Part shown: piece after piece, positions 47,735 through 61,180 of the stretch
Layout of the letters: every line of letters starts with the position of its first letter
How positions within the stretch are numbered: the stretch's first letter is position 1
Assembly: GCA_016165875.1 (NCBI GenBank)
Contig: JABBOT010000003.1
Location: 30,299,663-30,363,662, forward strand
Direction of reading: 5' to 3'
From: Acanthopleura granulata
Taxonomy: Eukaryota; Mollusca; Polyplacophora; Chitonida; Chitonidae
Length of the DNA: 64,000 bases
Translations under genes and position numbers: made by a program
The notes under the pieces: generated by a model
Told to the model about the DNA's origin: nothing
The model's input: the letters and a program-made list of their open reading frames with translations, nothing else
Database searches by the model: none

Positions 47735-48175
47735 CAACAATCTTCACCTCAACATCACCTAAATCATCAGTTCAATTATCATCTAGATCATCTCCTCAAC
47801 AATCACCTATACAATCATCTCAACATCACCTAAATCATCATCTCAACCACCACATCAACCAACACCTAAATCATCAGCTCGGTCATCACCTAAGTAATCA
47901 TCTTAGGCACAACCTGAATCATCGTCTCAACCACACATCAACCAACACCTAATTCATCATCTCAGTCATCACCTAAGTAATCACCTTAGCCATCATCTAA
48001 GTAATTACCTTAGCCACAACCTGAATCGTCATCTCAACATCACCTAAATCATCACCCCAATGATCACATCAACCATCACCTCTATTAACCATTAGCTCAA
48101 CGATTACCTATTATCATCCAATAACCATCACTTAAAACATCACACCAATCACTACATCGGTAACCACATCAACCG
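47735..48175. repeat. Degenerate minisatellite (ATCACCTAA / TCATCTCAAC words), with ~84-bp higher-order unit
   Basis: Short words CATCACCTAA, TCATCTCAAC and CAACCAACACC recur throughout. A longer block from CTCAACCAC to CAACCTGAATC starts near 47842 and again near 47926. An open frame at 47692-47952 reads His/Asn-rich (LNHHLNHH) only because of the repeat. Confidence 0.88.
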
Positions 48176-48649
48176 TGGGGACAGAGATCTTCGTGTGATT
48201 GAAGACACCGAAGACATTGAGATGCATACACAGGCACGAATACAACTAACAGTGCAAACAACAAACGAATTTCATCAATGACCTATTAGTCGTCCTTCAA
48301 AAAGTTTAAGGACTACAACCCGTGACACTGATCCCAGTCGTCCTGCCACCCACTGGCCTTAACAAGCCTGTCTCTCTTGGTGTTTTTAAGTGTTCTTGAA
48401 AATAAAGGGAGAGAAAAAGATATTACTGCGTAAAGTAGGCAGGAGCGATTCGCCCGAAAGCTTCTGCATAACAACCTCATAAAGGTATTAAGCTTGAAAC
48501 TTCTTGGAGGTTTGTTTAAATACACATGTGTGTGTACATATATAGATATGTATATATAGAGAGACATACAGACATAATCTATACAAATAATATAAACAAG
48601 AAAACCAGGTCTTGAGTCGGCCATTTAATAGTTCACCTCATGCATTGAA
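48176..48649. other. Intergenic, nothing recognised
   Basis: No feature beyond a short TATATAGA-rich tract near 48541-48560. Confidence 0.5.
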
Positions 48650-48837
48650 TGACCTGCTAATGCAGACAGAGAACAAAAGAGCACCGGGAGTAAATATGAC
48701 ATAGGTTTTTGGAGATAAAAGGCTGACGGCGTTATCACTGACTGCAATTTGGCATTTTTAATGACCTTCTACGGCTAAGAACTAATTAAAATGAATTAAT
48801 GGGCCGCGGGGAAAGTTGTGCCGGCTGAGCGGAGCTG
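48650..48837. promoter_or_regulatory. High-complexity block, candidate conserved element
   Basis: It contains GACCTGCTAATGCAG and the homeodomain-type run AACTAATTAAAATGAATTAA near 48781, ending GGGCCGCGGGG, next to an (AT)n(GT)n tract. Regulatory role is inference. Confidence 0.28.
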
Positions 48838-48840
48838 TGC

Positions 48841-48899
<59 letters not shown>
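48838..48899. repeat. (AT)n(GT)n compound microsatellite
   Basis: About 11 AT units followed by about 19 GT units, read directly. Confidence 0.97.
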
Positions 48900-48902
<3 letters not shown>

Positions 48903-49839
48903 AACTGAGAGAACCGTTCGTTAAAGTGTAGAATAGCTAGCATCGTTACACACATATGCCACGGTGCTAATCCTAATGTAAACGGTGCGATAATTGGTTG
49001 TAATGTACCTAGGTGTTGTTTAATGTATGACGAGACACGCTATAAACTGTCTTGAAGGACATTCACTAAAAAAAAAAAAAGAAAAAAAAAAAAACAAACG
49101 AAAGAAAAAGTTAGACCGCTTAATGGAGCGTCACGTCAAGTCTTAAGCCACTGTATATATGTATGAGGCCCCGCCGAGACTGGTCACATGAAGAGATGCC
49201 GCGGCATTCAGGCCGGGCAAACGAGTCGGAGCTGTAGTCCATGCTGCGGCCCTAGGGCGGGGCACCGGACAGAAAGGATGGATAAGGGACAAAGCAATCT
49301 TAACCCTTCCAGATAGCTATCTGACTGACCGAAGGGATGAATTTCTCAATGTCAAATTACTCCAGTTCTCTGGACTCATTGCCCTTCTCACCGCTCGTCA
49401 GATGCCGCCTAGTGTGTCCACTTAATACGGATTATACTAGCTCTGAACTTATCGTATTCAGTTAGTGGACGCTTGACCAAACCCCAGGCATGTGTATACC
49501 TTCAGCTTTCAGTGGCCCCTGAACAACACTTCGGAGCTAAAATAGTCCCATCGCTATATAGATCCAAACATGTTGCCCCGTCCATGAAGGCCGTTAAAAT
49601 AAACAACTCTTGTCTGCCAATCTGCATATCTTGAACCTCACACCGTGCCACATGCCTGAGATTACTGTATAAGGTTTATACTACCTCTAATAACAGTATT
49701 TCAGAAATGCTGTTTGATTATTAGTCCATGTTCATGCAACTACAGGTATTAAACCATTTTAGTTGGTATGGTTTCTGTTGCTTCCGAATCAGGACGTCTT
49801 AAGTATTCACCAGCTCATGCGGCAGAGACTCTGACCACG
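48900..49839. other. Intergenic, including poly-A 49069-49094
   Basis: A 26-nt A-rich run interrupted by one G, then a GC-rich patch (49160-49280) without a frame or motif that I can assign. Confidence 0.45.
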
Positions 49840-49921
49840 TTGTTCGTCGGCAACCTGTCCACTCCCCGTATTTGGCTGAAATATCTTCGAAGTGGCATTC
49901 AGCCATAATCATTCATTCAAA
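49840..49921 (+). repeat. SINE-like 3' tail, (ATTC)n type
   Basis: GGCAACCTGTCCACTCCCCG, then TATTTGGCTGAAATATCTTC and GAAGTGGCATTCAGCC, ends CATTCATTC. Same tail type as 39225-39290, with no recognisable tRNA head. Confidence 0.5.
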
Positions 49922-52900
49922 CTGTCCGGAAATCTAGCTTAAACAAAACACACACAATAATGCGTTGTGGAGGAAAGGTTTCGTTTAATCTTGTCAAAAG
50001 TGTATGTATGTATTCGGGTGATCTGATTTATTAACACCGTTTTCAAGTGTGCCGTCCACCACTACACCATGTTTTCTGGCGACATTTCTCACTACAAAGG
50101 GTGACATTAGCAAAACATGTGGTAAATGCTGGACACATGGGTTGACGCATTCAGGGAGAAGAGGAGATAACAGTAGGAGAAGACAAGCGTAGAGGCCGAA
50201 CGGTCCGAGGCTACAGACCATTCATAACACAGACAGTTTGATTTATCACCCCTTTCCACAAGAAAGGGACCTGTCCAATACAGGAAACCAACGACTGCAA
50301 TGTCAAAGGCCATTCCGGAAGAAATCCGCAGGTCCCCTGCCCTGTAGTCCATCTTTGGACTCGTCGAAACTCTGGCCGCCATCTCGGTGTGCACTGGCAC
50401 ACATAACCATCATTACATTTGCATCAGAAAGACTTGGAAAATCTTAACGACAATGACGACAACAGAGCAACTGTCCTAAATATTCTACCACTGCATCATC
50501 CTCTGATAAAACTGTATAAAACTATATGAGTACGATCTCATATTATAGCTTGCATTGACTAAACAAACTTGAGTAAGTATCTTTTGACAAAACCTGAATG
50601 AAATTCTTTCGCGGGGTATGGGTGTAAAAAATACTGGGCTGTACAAGATAACAAATTAAGATGACAAAGGGGTCTTATTGGTGGACATAGATGTTTAATT
50701 TGTGTATATAATTATAATTTACCACCTACAGTTGGATCCAGGGTAAATGTTCAAATCTTTTTGGCATGCGTAGACACTCATTTAAAGGATAACGTTAGTG
50801 AATTCTTAAGAAGAAATGTAGTTCTCTCACATTTTCAGCTTGCTGTTAGATACGATGTAACTTCTAGAAGTTAAAAACAGACCTAAGATCTAAACATCAA
50901 AAGATTCTGCATTTGCATATTGTTCATCACACTCAGGATGCCTTCAACTCTTTAGCGGACGATTTCAAGCAGGGCACATTCTAAAGTTGGTAAGAGGTCG
51001 GCATGAAAGTGCTCTACGTGTCCCGTAGTACACTCGACCTGTGGCCCCCCACATAAGTGGTGTGGCGGACACCCTATGGTTGGTACAAAGTCCCTCGAGG
51101 GATCGTCTCATGAGCTATGGCCCTTCAAACCTTGCCCTCGTTATGGGGTTCATGCCAGCGGGGGAGCCCCGCTTCGCTCTTCACGCACGAGGGCCAATTG
51201 ATATCCACCGATAGCCTATTGCTTGACCCCACTATAGCCCGGGCCGAGAATGAAGGCGGTGTCTAATTAACGTGAGAATGGCTCCCTTCGCTCTTCTCGT
51301 CCATCCACATTCCCTTCACTGGTCCCCCGAAAGAAAGACTGCAGCCCAGTGACCGCTCATCAGCATTTCCATGATTTGTGACCATTGTTTTACCACGACA
51401 CCTCCACGGATGCATGCGGAACAGCAAGGCCAAACCAGAACATTGCAGTAAACACGCAACCGGCTATGGCCCCAGCTATGACCGGATTTCGGCTTCATTC
51501 ACGTCTCATTTCATGCCACTAATTTTTGCCAATTTTCCAATTATGGTTTTGTCTTCCATTACAGCAAGGCTTCGTTCCTTAGGCCTACGTTGCTTTGCTT
51601 TGTTCATCATCTTCTTGGAGCAAGTATTGACAGTTCTTTGAATACATGACAGAACTGTAGATGAAATACAGTTCAGTTCCAACGAACTATATGTTCTTCC
51701 ATATTCGAAGTGCTTCCTTCTTCAGTGTTATATTATAGGCTGTTCAGTTCTCCGTATGTTCCATACTTGTACATTTATACTGTGTAGCCATGTGGCCGTA
51801 CCGTCATGTTCCATTCCGTCATGGTGTTACATTCGACAACTGCTTGTTTATAAACGTTGTGTCTGGTTGCTGTATTTAATCGTGGCATACACGAATTCTT
51901 AATTTCATTTTCTGTAAGAAAATTGCTGTACCTTAATTTAAAACTTTTTCGTCAGGGCCCTTCTCAGGTTTTCATAATTTTTTCTCTTTTGTATTGTCTC
52001 GTTGTTAATAAGTTATCAACAATCAATTTAGTGGGATATTTGGAAATGAATATTCGTCTGGGCCCCATTCAGTTTTTCGTAACTTTACTCTCTTATCTTT
52101 TCACGCTGTTACCAAGTTCATAACAATCGATTTACTGGATATTTTAGAAATTATTAACGACTACATACATGCTTTGTCCTTACACTTCCACCTTCTAGTC
52201 TGTCAGTATACTGTCGTGCAAGACGGCCTCAATACAACATTTACTATCTGCATAGACAAATTCATGCATTTAGAGTTCCGGAATGTAAACAAAAAACGTG
52301 CATAGCGTTTCTTGTTTTAGTACAAATGAATATGGCACAAAATACTTGTATTCCAGGTGTTCCACAACATCTCGACAACAAATTACTAAACTTACCTATA
52401 CAAACAGTCTATTGAGGTTCAACCCGGTAGCTTTATGTCCCTATAATACACCGTGTGTTTAAATTGAGCCACAAGCGCGGACGTAAACCTAGGCAAATAA
52501 AACCGTGTTACGATTGTTGTTAGGCATTGCGACAATAATATCGCCTGGAACAACCTTATCACGTACTTTAACCCGATTATGGGGTAGGTGCCACTCCCCC
52601 GGGCGGTTATTGGCAATTACCTTTACACAAAACAGCAGGTTTGCCAAGTTGCACATACCTTGGGCGAGCTTCGTAACCTCGTGAAGAGGTGCCATAAAAT
52701 GTCTAGACGCCGTGTTTTATAGCCTGGGTCGTACCGGCAAGTCACCACGTGGAGTAGTCATTAATCGTTTGGGCATGGTATAAACAGCACAGGGAGGCAT
52801 ACGCGCAATAAGATACATCTTTTCCGGCAAAATGGTGTCTAGCGTCCAAGTTGGATTGAACATTGTTCTAATGTAATAAACTTATAGTAGGACTCGTCAC

Positions 52901-54265
52901 AGGTCGCAATAACAGAAGCAGCAGTGAACGCTATGAATAGCACAGATTGTGACCGAGTTACATTAATTCTGAACTACTAGTATGATACTCATTCTTATCT
53001 TTACGATGTGGTTTTGTGGGCAAGCTGGTGGCATATTATTTAGGCATTGCAAGAGACTAGCGGTCACTTCACCTTGGACGTTGGCAGCCATTCCGCAGGA
53101 CAAAGGCACCTCATTGAGAACGGAGAACCCTCATTCCAAGACTGACTTGACACAAAAACAGATCAGCTCATGAAATCCGAAGGCTTTTGCGTTTTCTGCG
53201 TGTATAAGGGGGGAAGGTCACGCTCTGGTCGAGCCGATGTCAGGACACTGTGAATGATGGGTCATAGATGTCAGGATTTATCGCATGGTGTTGATAAGGC
53301 AACGCTGTAATTATAAGGCAGTGTTGTGACATAATGAACATAAATAAAATCTTTGTCTAGTCACAAACTTAAATAAAACGAAATCAGATACTATATAGTA
53401 CGTAGAAAGCAAGAAATACGAAACTTATGAGTGCATTTCTTTTGGTGAATTATGAATGCCTCGAAATTCCGGTGTATTTGTGTATTTGAGTGAGGGAGGG
53501 ACAAGATCATGTACATGTATCTTTATTTCCCTGTCTGCCCTTTCGTGATTTGCTGGAGTTATATGCATATAGTATATAGTATTTATGCGTCATGTCAAGC
53601 CGAATAGTGCACCTATATATTTTATGGATGGCTAACAGCGATGTACTGCTGGAAATAAAGACAAAGACATTATAAAAAGACATCTGAGAGTCCGAGTGAG
53701 TTTTGATCAAATATAAACACATAGCGTACACAGGTAAACACCTGGAAAAGCTATGAAATACTATATACAGCCGTGATCTTTTACTAGGAGAAATCAATCG
53801 CACCTGCCAGGTGAGGTGGTTAAAGGATGACATTTTGCTGAGATCGCTATCAAAAAATCAATCCAGGCGAGAGAGCAGTTGGAACCAGAAGATAGTAATC
53901 CCACAGGGTGTAATATTAATACGTGGGGTTTTTCTTTTGTTTTCACCAGCAGGTGTGTTTTGTGTAGATTCGATCCCTGTTTTGTGAGAGACAGCAGCGA
54001 TTTCTACCATGAAATGCATGACAGGTTCACTGACAGCTGCATCGGGCGTAAAGATACATGCCTTATCAAACATTTACCACGAATAACTTTCTCGCGAATT
54101 GTTACGTTCAGGTGTGTTCAATAAATAATAAACTTATATCACGCAAAAGTTCATAGATACGCACAATCGCTATCGCCAGTTTTTTTGTAAAAAAGCTAAA
54201 TGATAAAACATTGATCGTTTAAAGCATACTTAATCGTCAATTGAATCTTTTTCTTTTTAGCCACC
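49922..54265. other. Intergenic with candidate conserved blocks at 50930-51350 and 52440-52830
   Basis: The two blocks are GC-richer and non-repetitive (for example CCCTCGAGGGATCGTC near 51091; GCAACGCTG-type words further on; GCCATAAAATG near 52690). No exon with convincing splice sites and protein motif was found in either. The rest holds nothing I recognise. Confidence 0.35.
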
Positions 54266-54274
54266 AGCCCCATA

Positions 54275-54545
54275 CAACAAGGTTGCGTTCCATTAGCTTC
54301 CTCGTGGCCCATGGAGGAGATAGTGGCCAGTGACGTGTAGTTCCACTGGCCACTGGAGGAGATCACTGGCGCCACTGCCACCACCGAAACTGACGTCGGT
54401 GGAGTCGGTGGCGTGTATTGAAACGTCTTAGCTCACGCCACTTGACACAATTTCGGGAACATTGGGACGTCACACTACGTCCTCGTGTGGCCACTGAATC
54501 TGCCACCACTGGCGGTCAGATCGAGGAATGAAACGCACTCCCTTC
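54275..54545. mobile_element. Inverted-repeat element, MITE-like (tentative)
   Basis: The left end GCGTTCCATTAGCTTCCTCG (near 54284-54303) is loosely mirrored by the right end CGAGGAATGAAACGC (54523-54537). The interior repeats CCACTGG / GGCCACTG words in both orientations (54325-54376, 54488-54516). Alignment needs a gap of about 5 nt. Confidence 0.45.
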
Positions 54546-55904
54546 GTGATGTGGGCAAAATAAAGCTGAAAGCCACGTCACCCCATAGGAAAAGAAAACA
54601 TACTTATGATTGACTAACCATTGATTGTTCAGAAGAGTGCACAAGCAAATAAAGTGAAACAGTGAATGATTGATGCATATGACGGATATCGCGTAAAACT
54701 GTTACAAGAATGAGGCTTGTTAAATATCAACGCACACGGGCGATGTGCTACACTCTCAGTGCAATGAAGGTTTTGCGGGAACCAGTGACGAGAGTGGTGC
54801 CCTATCCAGCCATTAACCAGAGTCGTGTAGGCTGTAGCGAGATAGAGGCTTTAGGCGAATGAGCCGGTATGGGTTCCAGCAACATTTTCTATACAAGTCA
54901 CAAAATGTAATGAATTGCTTACAAGAAATTTCATTCCATTTCTCTGTACACACCGTTATCCAACGCACCAAAACAAACAGAAAAGAAAAAACGCGTTTCA
55001 AAAACGTAACCCACGATGAAAATTAAGAACATTAACCGAAACAAGAACGATAACAACAACAACGCCATCCTGCAACAGATCTGCTTGATCGTGGCACCTA
55101 AGAACTAAAACCAAAAGATTGCCAACTTTTCTCTGTATTTTCCTCTAATTTCTCATGTTGATAACCCAAATAAACCGCCTGTTCGTCTGATTTACTGGTG
55201 TTATGCGACAATGTATCCACCATTTATGAAGGATGTGATGCCGAAGTCTGTCTCCCTATCTCTCGGAGAAGCCCGGAACACTGATGACTTGCCTGAATCA
55301 TAGTCGAAGGTTTGTTTGGCGTCGAACATTTTCCCTGAGCTCACAAAGTTTAGAACAGATTCTGAGTAGGATGTATGCAGTGGCTGTATTTAATATCTGT
55401 CCTCACAAAGCATTTTTTATCGGTGCATGACGGCATTGCAAAACGTTCATTTCCCAGTTCTGCACAAGGGAAGCCGGGGTCGTTGATGGCAACAAAGCGG
55501 TTGTCTCGCCCCGACAAATACTCCGACGTGCGGAGGGTCCGATTCAGTCGGCGATGTTACGCGGGGAAAAACCACAATGTACTTTTGTCACTGTACAATT
55601 TTTGATTTACATGCGGTATACATATTGTTTGGCTGATGGGCTAAGCTGTAGAACGTCACGACTTACATATATGCTTGTGTGTGTCAACACAGCTTGTACA
55701 TATGGTTAGCCCAGCCCTGTGGTTATCGGGCCAGCCTTTTCGCACGTGCTGATCCGTCCTATTAACAGTGTGGGGAGATCAGGATTTAATGGAGTCCACA
55801 TGTCATACATCGGCACTTCCCTTCACAAACACGTAACAGACCCGTCTTAAGGTTTATATCTTGCTCCTTCTAATGTAACATCACTATTATTAATACATCT
55901 TGCC
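54546..55904. other. Intergenic, nothing recognised
   Basis: A 76-codon plus-strand frame at 55375-55605 sits in GC-richer sequence (SRPDKYSDVRRVRFSRRC) without a recognised domain. Confidence 0.4.
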
Positions 55905-56022
55905 AATGGTCCGTGGTTTTTCCCTGGTCACTTTAATTTCTTCCACCCAGATAAAACTGACCACCGTCGTAGAAATAAAAATATTCCAAATATGGAGTTA
56001 GACACCAATCCAATAAATACAC
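55905..56022 (+). repeat. Family-1 SINE 3' fragment, degenerate
   Basis: GGTCCGTGGTTTTTCCCTGG, CTGACCACCGTCGTAGAAAT and AATATTCCAAATATGGAGTT, then CACCAATCCAATAAATA, follow the sense body and tail. Confidence 0.7.
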
Positions 56023-57819
56023 TTTTCATACAATGTATATATGTATTGACATAAAGGAGCATAATGTCAGCAATGTATGTCATGGTTACTTGCACAATAT
56101 GTTGTTAATTCCTTTAGTCGAGACTTTTTTGCGCATTATCTAATTCCGCCCATTCTAGGAGCTGTATAAACATGAAAGTTTATTACACATCAACATGGTG
56201 CTATTTGATTAAAGCTGAACTGACATACCCACATTTGTATTCGACCTTGAAAATCTTCCCGGAATACAAAGTTTGATATGGATACCATGCCGATAATATC
56301 GACTGCCGTATCCGCATCGTTGAAAACATATCAGATGCTTCTTACACATTCCTTTGAGAACTGATGTTCTACGTTAAAATGCCAAAAATGGGCTTTGGGA
56401 TTAACGCCGTGAAACACCGCGATGTGTTTACGCTTAGACTTTGTCCCATTCTGTTAACAAAATTGCAAGTTCTGTACTTAACTCTCTATCCTATACACAT
56501 ACTCTTAATTTGAAACTCGCCACATTATCAACGATCCCCGCCTCTCACAAAGCTCTAAGACTCACCCCAGATGCAACCTCATCAGCATGCAAATTCCGTT
56601 CACATTTATGGTTAATCCTCATTGCTTGTTTCAAATCCTCGACTGCTCTAAAATATGTACTAATCAGGTACACCACAATTCTGTTCAATGACATGCAAAC
56701 CACCCACGTCCATTGTATATTCACAAACTACAATATTCTGTAAACAAACCCAGAAATGTATAGCCCTATACACCATATTATCTAGACCTTGCAGCTCACA
56801 AACCAGCCAAATCTTTAGTATTCATGAAGCATGTTATTTTGTACACAGCCGATATGCATCGTTGTAGTCACAACTCGAATCTACTATATTATATGCACAA
56901 ACCGATCATGGTATTCACAAACCTAACCCCTGCTGCCGCATGGTCCAAAAGTATTGTCATAAACTCGGCTTCACTCTTCAGAAACGAAGATAAAAACTCA
57001 TCATTTTATGCACCAGTGTCTGCCAACATGTAGTCGGATTTGTTCTGATATTTGTTGGCGATAAACAACCGTCGCAGTAAGAGGATTGGGTTTCTTTTGA
57101 TTGAAATTGTTTGTTCACGATTCCATAAAAAAAACTTAAATCTAAGATGCAAGAAACGAGCATCTTTGTTATTTATGACATAAAATTGATTAAAAGTTAG
57201 GAAAATGAAAGAAAGAAGTACGTGCAGACAAACAAGGAGTTATAAATACGAAAAACTCAGTGCTTCGGGTTTATACATGTATATAATACGCCCAAAGTAG
57301 GTGACGTCATGGCTTGTAAACGGCAGCTCTATAAGCTGTATGAACTATATGTACAGGGTATGCTATATACACAACTATAACACGACACTACACGATATGA
57401 ATGAACGAACGGGCGCTGACAAAGAGCGCACATCGCTAAACTAACGAGTCGTCTCATGCCACATTCACATCGTCTGACAACCGCATGACGGCTCGTGTAT
57501 GGTTGACAATACCCTCGTGTTATGTATGACCTGTCAGTTGATATACACACAGGCTGTCAACTAAAGACACAACTTTGCCTCTACTGGCCTTCAGCTCTCT
57601 ATACCGAGGGCTTTCCCTCCTCGTACAATTGGTTATCTCGTCTGTCCTGAACCGCTCTGTGTTCTTGAACAGCCCTCGTGTATATTCCACGAGTGGTAGC
57701 AGAAGTAGCTCAGCAGTTATAACTGAACGTAAGGTATATGACTACGTATATGGTGGATATCTAGTTTTGTGCTTGACTGTCAGTTCTTGGCCTGTTACTA
57801 CATTATCTTCTATACTGGA
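56023..57819. other. Intergenic; consensus CRE at 57302-57309
   Basis: TGACGTCA at 57302-57309 is a full cAMP-response element. No promoter or transcript is evident beside it. A frame at 57575-57826 ends near a GTAAGG and has no domain I know. Confidence 0.4.
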
Positions 57820-57960
57820 CAGGTAACCTCAAGCGTACAGCATATTCATGTACCTGTACCTCACTGATCAGGTAACCTCAAGGGTACAGCATATTCATGT
57901 ACCTGTACCTCACTGGACAGGTAACCTCAACGGTACAGCATATACGTGTACCTGTACCTC
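57820..57960. repeat. 49-bp tandem repeat, 2.9 units
   Basis: Units start at 57820, 57869 and 57918, each beginning CAGGTAACCTCAA and containing GTACAGCATAT and GTACCTGTACC. They differ by only a few bases. Confidence 0.95.
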
Positions 57961-58149
57961 TAACCCTTGCGCAAGCAACTGGTTTGTTTATTGTATACAC
58001 CCAAGAAAGGGACAGTTGACTATATACATATATACAAGTATCCGGGGACGGGTAACGTGCTAGTTATTGTATTAGTGTGTTTCTTTATATGTGTTTACAG
58101 ATAACTGACTGTATTTGTAACGTATATGGTTTAGCACAGTTTATCACTG

Positions 58150-58565
58150 TTTCTTACTGCAAACCTATACAGATAGCTGATTTGTAACCATAAATCCATA
58201 TGGCATGTAGCTGATTTGTTACTGGGAATCTACGGAAAGGTAACTGTTTCGTTACTATAACTCTGTGATGGGTAAGTGGCTTATTACCGTAAACGTATGG
58301 ACGCGTAAATGGTTTGTTATTTTTGCAGGACACGGGTTTATGATAATTACCGCGGTACATCTTTAGCGTGTGACTGGTTTGTTACTGTGTAGGCTTGGGC
58401 AGGTATAAAGCCATTTGTTACCATATACCTGTTAACAAATGACTGGATTGTCACTTGATGCAAACTTGGGAAGGCAACTGGTTTGTCGCTCGGTATACCT
58501 TTGAACAGGTAACTGGTTTGTTCCTCGGTATACCTTTGGACAGGTAACTGGTTTGCTAAGTCCAT
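58150..58565. repeat. Degenerate minisatellite with GGTAACTGGTTTGTTAC core
   Basis: Variants of GTAACTGGTTTGTTACT, followed by a TATACCT or AATCTA spacer, recur about ten times at roughly 37-45 bp. The last units (58495-58558) are nearly identical (GGTATACCTTTGRACAGG). It lies about 190 bp after the 49-bp array, and both start with GGTAAC words. Confidence 0.88.
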
Positions 58566-61117
58566 AATACTCAAACGGCAACACTGGCTTCATGTCCACG
58601 TTACAAACTATTGTACGAGAACTGAACACATACACGTTCTTGCAGGTTTCCAGTACGTCTTTTCCTGTGTTTTGTTTACCAGGCTGTCCCATTTGACACC
58701 TTTCCATCTGGCATAACTTCACATTGTTTTATATTTATAGGTTACTGTTGGACGTCTGTGCAAACAAAGAGGTGCCCAAAAAAGAAGTCCGATAAACCGT
58801 ACATCTTAAGGGGAGAGGGAAGCGGTCCTGACACTGCACACCGCTATCACAGGGTTACGGTGGATGATGGCGGAGGATTCGGCGCTTGTCCCAGGGGCTT
58901 ATCCTGTCTAACCCTCAAACGGAGCACTTTTGGACTGAAGCATCTGAACCTGCGGCACAGGGGACGGGGTCATATATCTTGTTACATCAATATGTGTCCA
59001 AGTTGTCCTTGCAATTACGATGAGTTACAGGCCATTTGGGGGAGGGGGGAGTCAATGCACTCAGTATCCTTGTGTTACTTAAAACTGTTTGGATGCATAT
59101 TTCATACAATTCCTGTGCCAGAAGATTTTACTTTGCATTTCCCATTTTTTTAAAGTTATGGGTAACATACAAACTAAACGACATGTATGATATTTAACTT
59201 GGGTTAACATTCTTAACCTGCCTTATCGTTATGCTGATACTGACATAAGCCTTATATGGCAAATGAGCATATACAGTATTACGCCCAGAGTTATCTAAAC
59301 TATTTACTGCATGGTGCGGATAGAAAAGCATCGTAATCTTTTAAATCTCATCGAAATACATTCTTAGCATGAAAGATGATTATGTTTTTTGCCAATAGGG
59401 AGTAATGACCTTGGCGTACCCCGATAACCTACACGCAATCGACAAAGGTCACTCAGTTTTTTTTCCCCTGTGTTTGCGTCGTTGTTCTCCCCCGTGACAA
59501 ATGTTTGTCGCATGCCTGTATGCAAAGGCGTCGAGGGTCGAATTTGGCTTCAGTCGTTGACGATGTTTTAATAAAAGTGATCACAACGTGACTGGAGAGG
59601 TGAGCTGATACAGGCCGTAAGGCCTTCCTATGCCCACCCGTTTTCCCTCGGCCGATCCTCGGAGCTATTTAAGGTTGTCTTCCACACATAGTTATGCAAA
59701 TCACCAGCTTAGGTTGAATCTTTTAGCTATTGTCCCGTTACTCGCTGACTCAGTCCCGTTATGTGCTATTTAACGCCAAGATGCAAATTTTTTTTTTCAT
59801 GATTGTTCTCCGGCAAGGCGCCTAATACGATTCGTCATCCACCGTCGCAAATTAATAGTCAAGGCGAGATTATTGCCTATTGTTACAAATCGGACAAATC
59901 GTTACCCCAAGAGACTCCTGAGCGATTAATAAAAAGTAACCCCTACAGCCAGGAGCTGTCTGTCACAGGGCCGAGAAAAGACAACGTTCACAAGCAAGGG
60001 TGTCGATGAAATCGAGATGTTAAGATATCCCTGCAATTTCTCTGTGGGGTCTTAGTTTTTGAGAGGAAAGAACAAACAGTCGTATGTCCACAGACGTCTT
60101 TCTCCCAGTGCTCGCTGACATCCCGTTTGGGTCGATCAACTCCTCGATGACATAGTTTTCTGTGTTCACCGTGGGGAGAGAAAACAATCGCTCAGGTCAA
60201 ATACACAGCTAGCGTAGAATCGGAGGCCGAATCTCGTCAGTCGTGGTGGCTCAACGTGACTCTTCATAGACCAGGAAAATATTTGTCGGTTTTCTCGAGG
60301 TCTCGGGGAGAGCCGGTGCCAAACACCCAGCGTCGGGCTTCCTGTCGATACGCAAACCTTCTCCAGGCGTACACCGAGGAAAGTGCACAGGACTCGGACA
60401 GCCAGTTTTTGGCACGAATTCTTGTATCAGTTCAAACTTTTCCGCCAGTTTCCAATGCCGGGCTGTCCTGTGTGACGGGGGCAGCGTAAACATTTAGCTA
60501 ACACGTACGAGTTTCCGCCTGTAAACAGTCCGTAAGGATATGTGCTTGCTCTCTCTCTTTTTCTCTCTCGGGGACAGAGGAAAACCTAAGGCAAGGAAAA
60601 AAGGGCCCAGAGAAATTGCTGAACAAACAGCAACGTAATGAGAGGTTAACCGTCTGTTTGTCCTACCGCTATAAATTGAGCAAGAGTAATTCGGTCATAT
60701 TCACAGCTATTTAAATCGTCTCCAAACAACTCTAAGACCCCGGGTAAACACTTTGGAGGGACCGATTTCGCTTTCTTCGTCTCTGTTAAAGACCTCATAC
60801 AAGCGACCTAAACTGCGATGGTTTCTCCTGTACCCAGTGGGTCAGGTCCGAACTCTTGTAAGAGGCATAACTATACGAGTGATGACAAAGTACAATGATG
60901 ACTCACGATCTAAAAACCCATCGATGTCCATGGAGAATTGACAGCGAAGTTGAAAGCTAAAACTCTTTGTTAGACCATTGTCATCTGGAAGGTGCATTTA
61001 TAAACTAAGCCATGGATAAGTGAGTTCATCACTGATGATACATCCGAAAAGTTTTGTAGTAACTGTCTTCATCCCAGAATAAAGTACGCAACGCTATGCG
61101 ATAAATTCCCCGCATGA
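58566..61117. other. Intergenic, GC-richer, no gene recognised
   Basis: The longest frame (58758-59153, 131 codons) is Gly/Cys-rich without a known domain. Around 60251-60493 both strands are open at once, which fits base composition better than coding. Confidence 0.4.
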
Positions 61118-61180
61118 TTGATTGATTGATTGGTTGATGGATTGATTGTTGTTTATAACGCTATACAGAAGAGATTTCAT
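61118..61180 (-). repeat. Family-1 SINE tail remnant
   Basis: (ATTG)n, then GATTGTTGTTTATAACGC, TATACAGAAGAGATTTCA is a degraded reversed tail (GTGTTTTACGCC, TACTCAAGAATATTTCA). Confidence 0.5.

Noticed and set aside
47692..47952. His/Asn-rich 86-codon protein
   Set aside because: The composition is entirely explained by the CATCACCTAA-type minisatellite.
60251..60493. Overlapping open frames on both strands
   Set aside because: Simultaneous openness on both strands fits GC-rich composition, and neither product has a recognised motif.
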